Origin: a virus
Length of the DNA stretch: 60,251 bases
Direction: 5' to 3' (one strand)
Virus record (IMG/VR): IMGVR_UViG_3300037963_001896
Span: 1-60,251 of that record
Shown: positions 59,569-60,251 of the stretch, one piece after another
Layout of the letters: every line of letters starts with the position of its first letter
How positions within the stretch are numbered: the first letter of the stretch is position 1
Notes under the pieces: model-generated
Told to the model about the DNA's origin: nothing
The model's input: the letters and a program-made list of their open reading frames with translations, nothing else
Database searches by the model: none
Program-made: the position numbers and the translations under genes

Positions 59569-60251
59569 ATGTCAAATAATGACGATCTATTTGATCCAGC
59601 GGATCAAGAAACGGAAGAATTACTTCCACCTAACTTCACCGAAGAGTCAGCGTTCGTACCTGATACAAACGGTGATCCAGAAGGCTCGGAAGCACGCTCG
59701 GAGAAACCGGCGATTGCTCTACCAGACTTCTTCTTCAAGCGTTACAGACTTGATGACGAAGGTAAACCTACCTTCAACGAGTCAGTAGTTGGCAGCATCA
59801 TGTCCGTGTTCGACATGAAAGCTGATTCCAATATGACGTTCAAAGGCGACAACGCCGACGACGAGGAGAAATATTACGACAGTCAAGTTAATACGATCGT
59901 AGATGGTATTAGCCAGCTGTTGGAGGTTGACCCTCAATCGACTGGTATCAACTTCTTATCGTTGAGCACCAGGACATGGGCAGAGTTCGTTAGTATCGCA
60001 TACGAATACAACGACTCTTTGACCAGCATCAGTGCAAATGACGAGATACCTGATTGGCTCATCCAACGAGAAGAAAAGATGATGCAGCTAGGTAGAAAGG
60101 CTCGTATGTTGCGTGATGCAATTAGCGCTATAGACGACAAGTTCGGACTGAAAAGCACCTCACTAGACCGTGGTCGTGTACAGAACGAAGTTGAGCGAAG
60201 ACTGCAAAGGTTAGCTGAATGGAACTTCAATCAGCACGCCGACCAGTCAAG
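59569..60251 (+). CDS. N-terminal part of a 249-aa acidic protein (continues at 3-167)
   Basis: Starts at ATG 59569 with AAAGGAGG seven bases upstream. The in-window part has 227 codons, of which 195 precede the codon shared with position 3. Very acidic in residues 1-45, then a hydrophobic/aromatic segment (IALPDFFFKRYRL). A helical region (WAEFVSIAYEY) and a basic arginine-rich C-terminal helix follow. No motif for a known initiator or repressor is recognised, but it is the only gene beside the iteron array and has the regulated promoter, so it is the best candidate for the protein that binds it. The reading frame crosses the join. Confidence 0.75.
   Translation, partial: MSNNDDLFDPADQETEELLPPNFTEESAFVPDTNGDPEGSEARSEKPAIALPDFFFKRYRLDDEGKPTFNESVVGSIMSVFDMKADSNMTFKGDNADDEEKYYDSQVNTIVDGISQLLEVDPQSTGINFLSLSTRTWAEFVSIAYEYNDSLTSISANDEIPDWLIQREEKMMQLGRKARMLRDAISAIDDKFGLKSTSLDRGRVQNEVERRLQRLAEWNFNQHADQS
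60152..60249. repeat. Right copy of 98-bp direct repeat
   Basis: Identical to bases 1-98; base 60250 (A) differs from base 99 (G), which may be a variant or a sequence error at the end. See the left copy. Confidence 0.95.

Noticed and set aside
1-60251. Integrative lifestyle (integrase, excisionase, att sites)
   Set aside because: No tyrosine or serine recombinase or att-like tRNA fragment recognised; absence by eye is not proof.

Overview
The window is a complete or near-complete tailed-phage genome (Caudoviricetes), presented as a linearised circle. Bases 1-98 and 60152-60249 are the same sequence, and one reading frame runs off the right end and continues at the left end, so the circular unit is about 60.15 kb. 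The gene set points to a podovirus-like virion: P22-type portal, N4-gp56-type major capsid protein, adaptor proteins, very large internal/ejection proteins, and no tape measure or sheath that I can recognise. The host is probably a marine Gram-negative bacterium. This is inferred from the outer-membrane curli machinery, the CsrA homologue, many Shine-Dalgarno starts, and fibre and structural families that I associate with marine phages. I recognise no integrase, parA, phage RNA polymerase or tRNA, so transcription should depend on the host polymerase.

Layout: (1) 58.0-60.25 kb and 0-0.55 kb: control/origin region with three small forward genes, intrinsic terminators, a dense TGTACC/GGTACA repeat array (59061-59396), several perfect inverted repeats and a promoter-like site overlapped by a palindrome. 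(2) 0.55-15.7 kb, plus strand: early/replication block. It holds a MoxR AAA+ ATPase / unknown / VWA-metallopeptidase-like trio, small membrane and acidic proteins, family A DNA polymerase (Leu at the Pol I Phe762 position), CsrA, a primase-helicase, a RecB/Cas4-like nuclease, an SNF2-like helicase, a VRR-NUC nuclease, a DUF3310 protein and a thermonuclease. One self-contained minus-strand structural-gene cassette (5996-6581) interrupts this block. (3) 57.9 kb down to 15.7 kb, minus strand: late block. It runs terminase, portal, scaffold, capsid, adaptors, internal/ejection proteins (one of 2389 aa with a lysozyme-like N-terminus), fibres, holin/endolysin, tail hub and tip.

The most unusual part is the end of the late operon (20940 down to 16109): five overlapping genes encoding a CsgF-like protein, a CsgG outer-membrane secretion pore, a secreted curlin-repeat protein, a secreted FecR-domain protein and a CHASE2-adenylate/guanylate cyclase with its core catalytic residues intact. 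They form one translationally coupled series downstream of the tail genes. This looks like a phage-borne type VIII (curli) secretion system with its own secreted substrate and a linked cyclic-nucleotide signalling pair. I see no CsgE, CsgB, CsgC or CsgD.

How the parts may work together (inference): the forward block takes over replication, with CsrA possibly adjusting host translation. The late block builds the virion and lyses the cell. The curli/cyclase module would act late, either remodelling the outer membrane or surface of the infected cell or assisting lysis.
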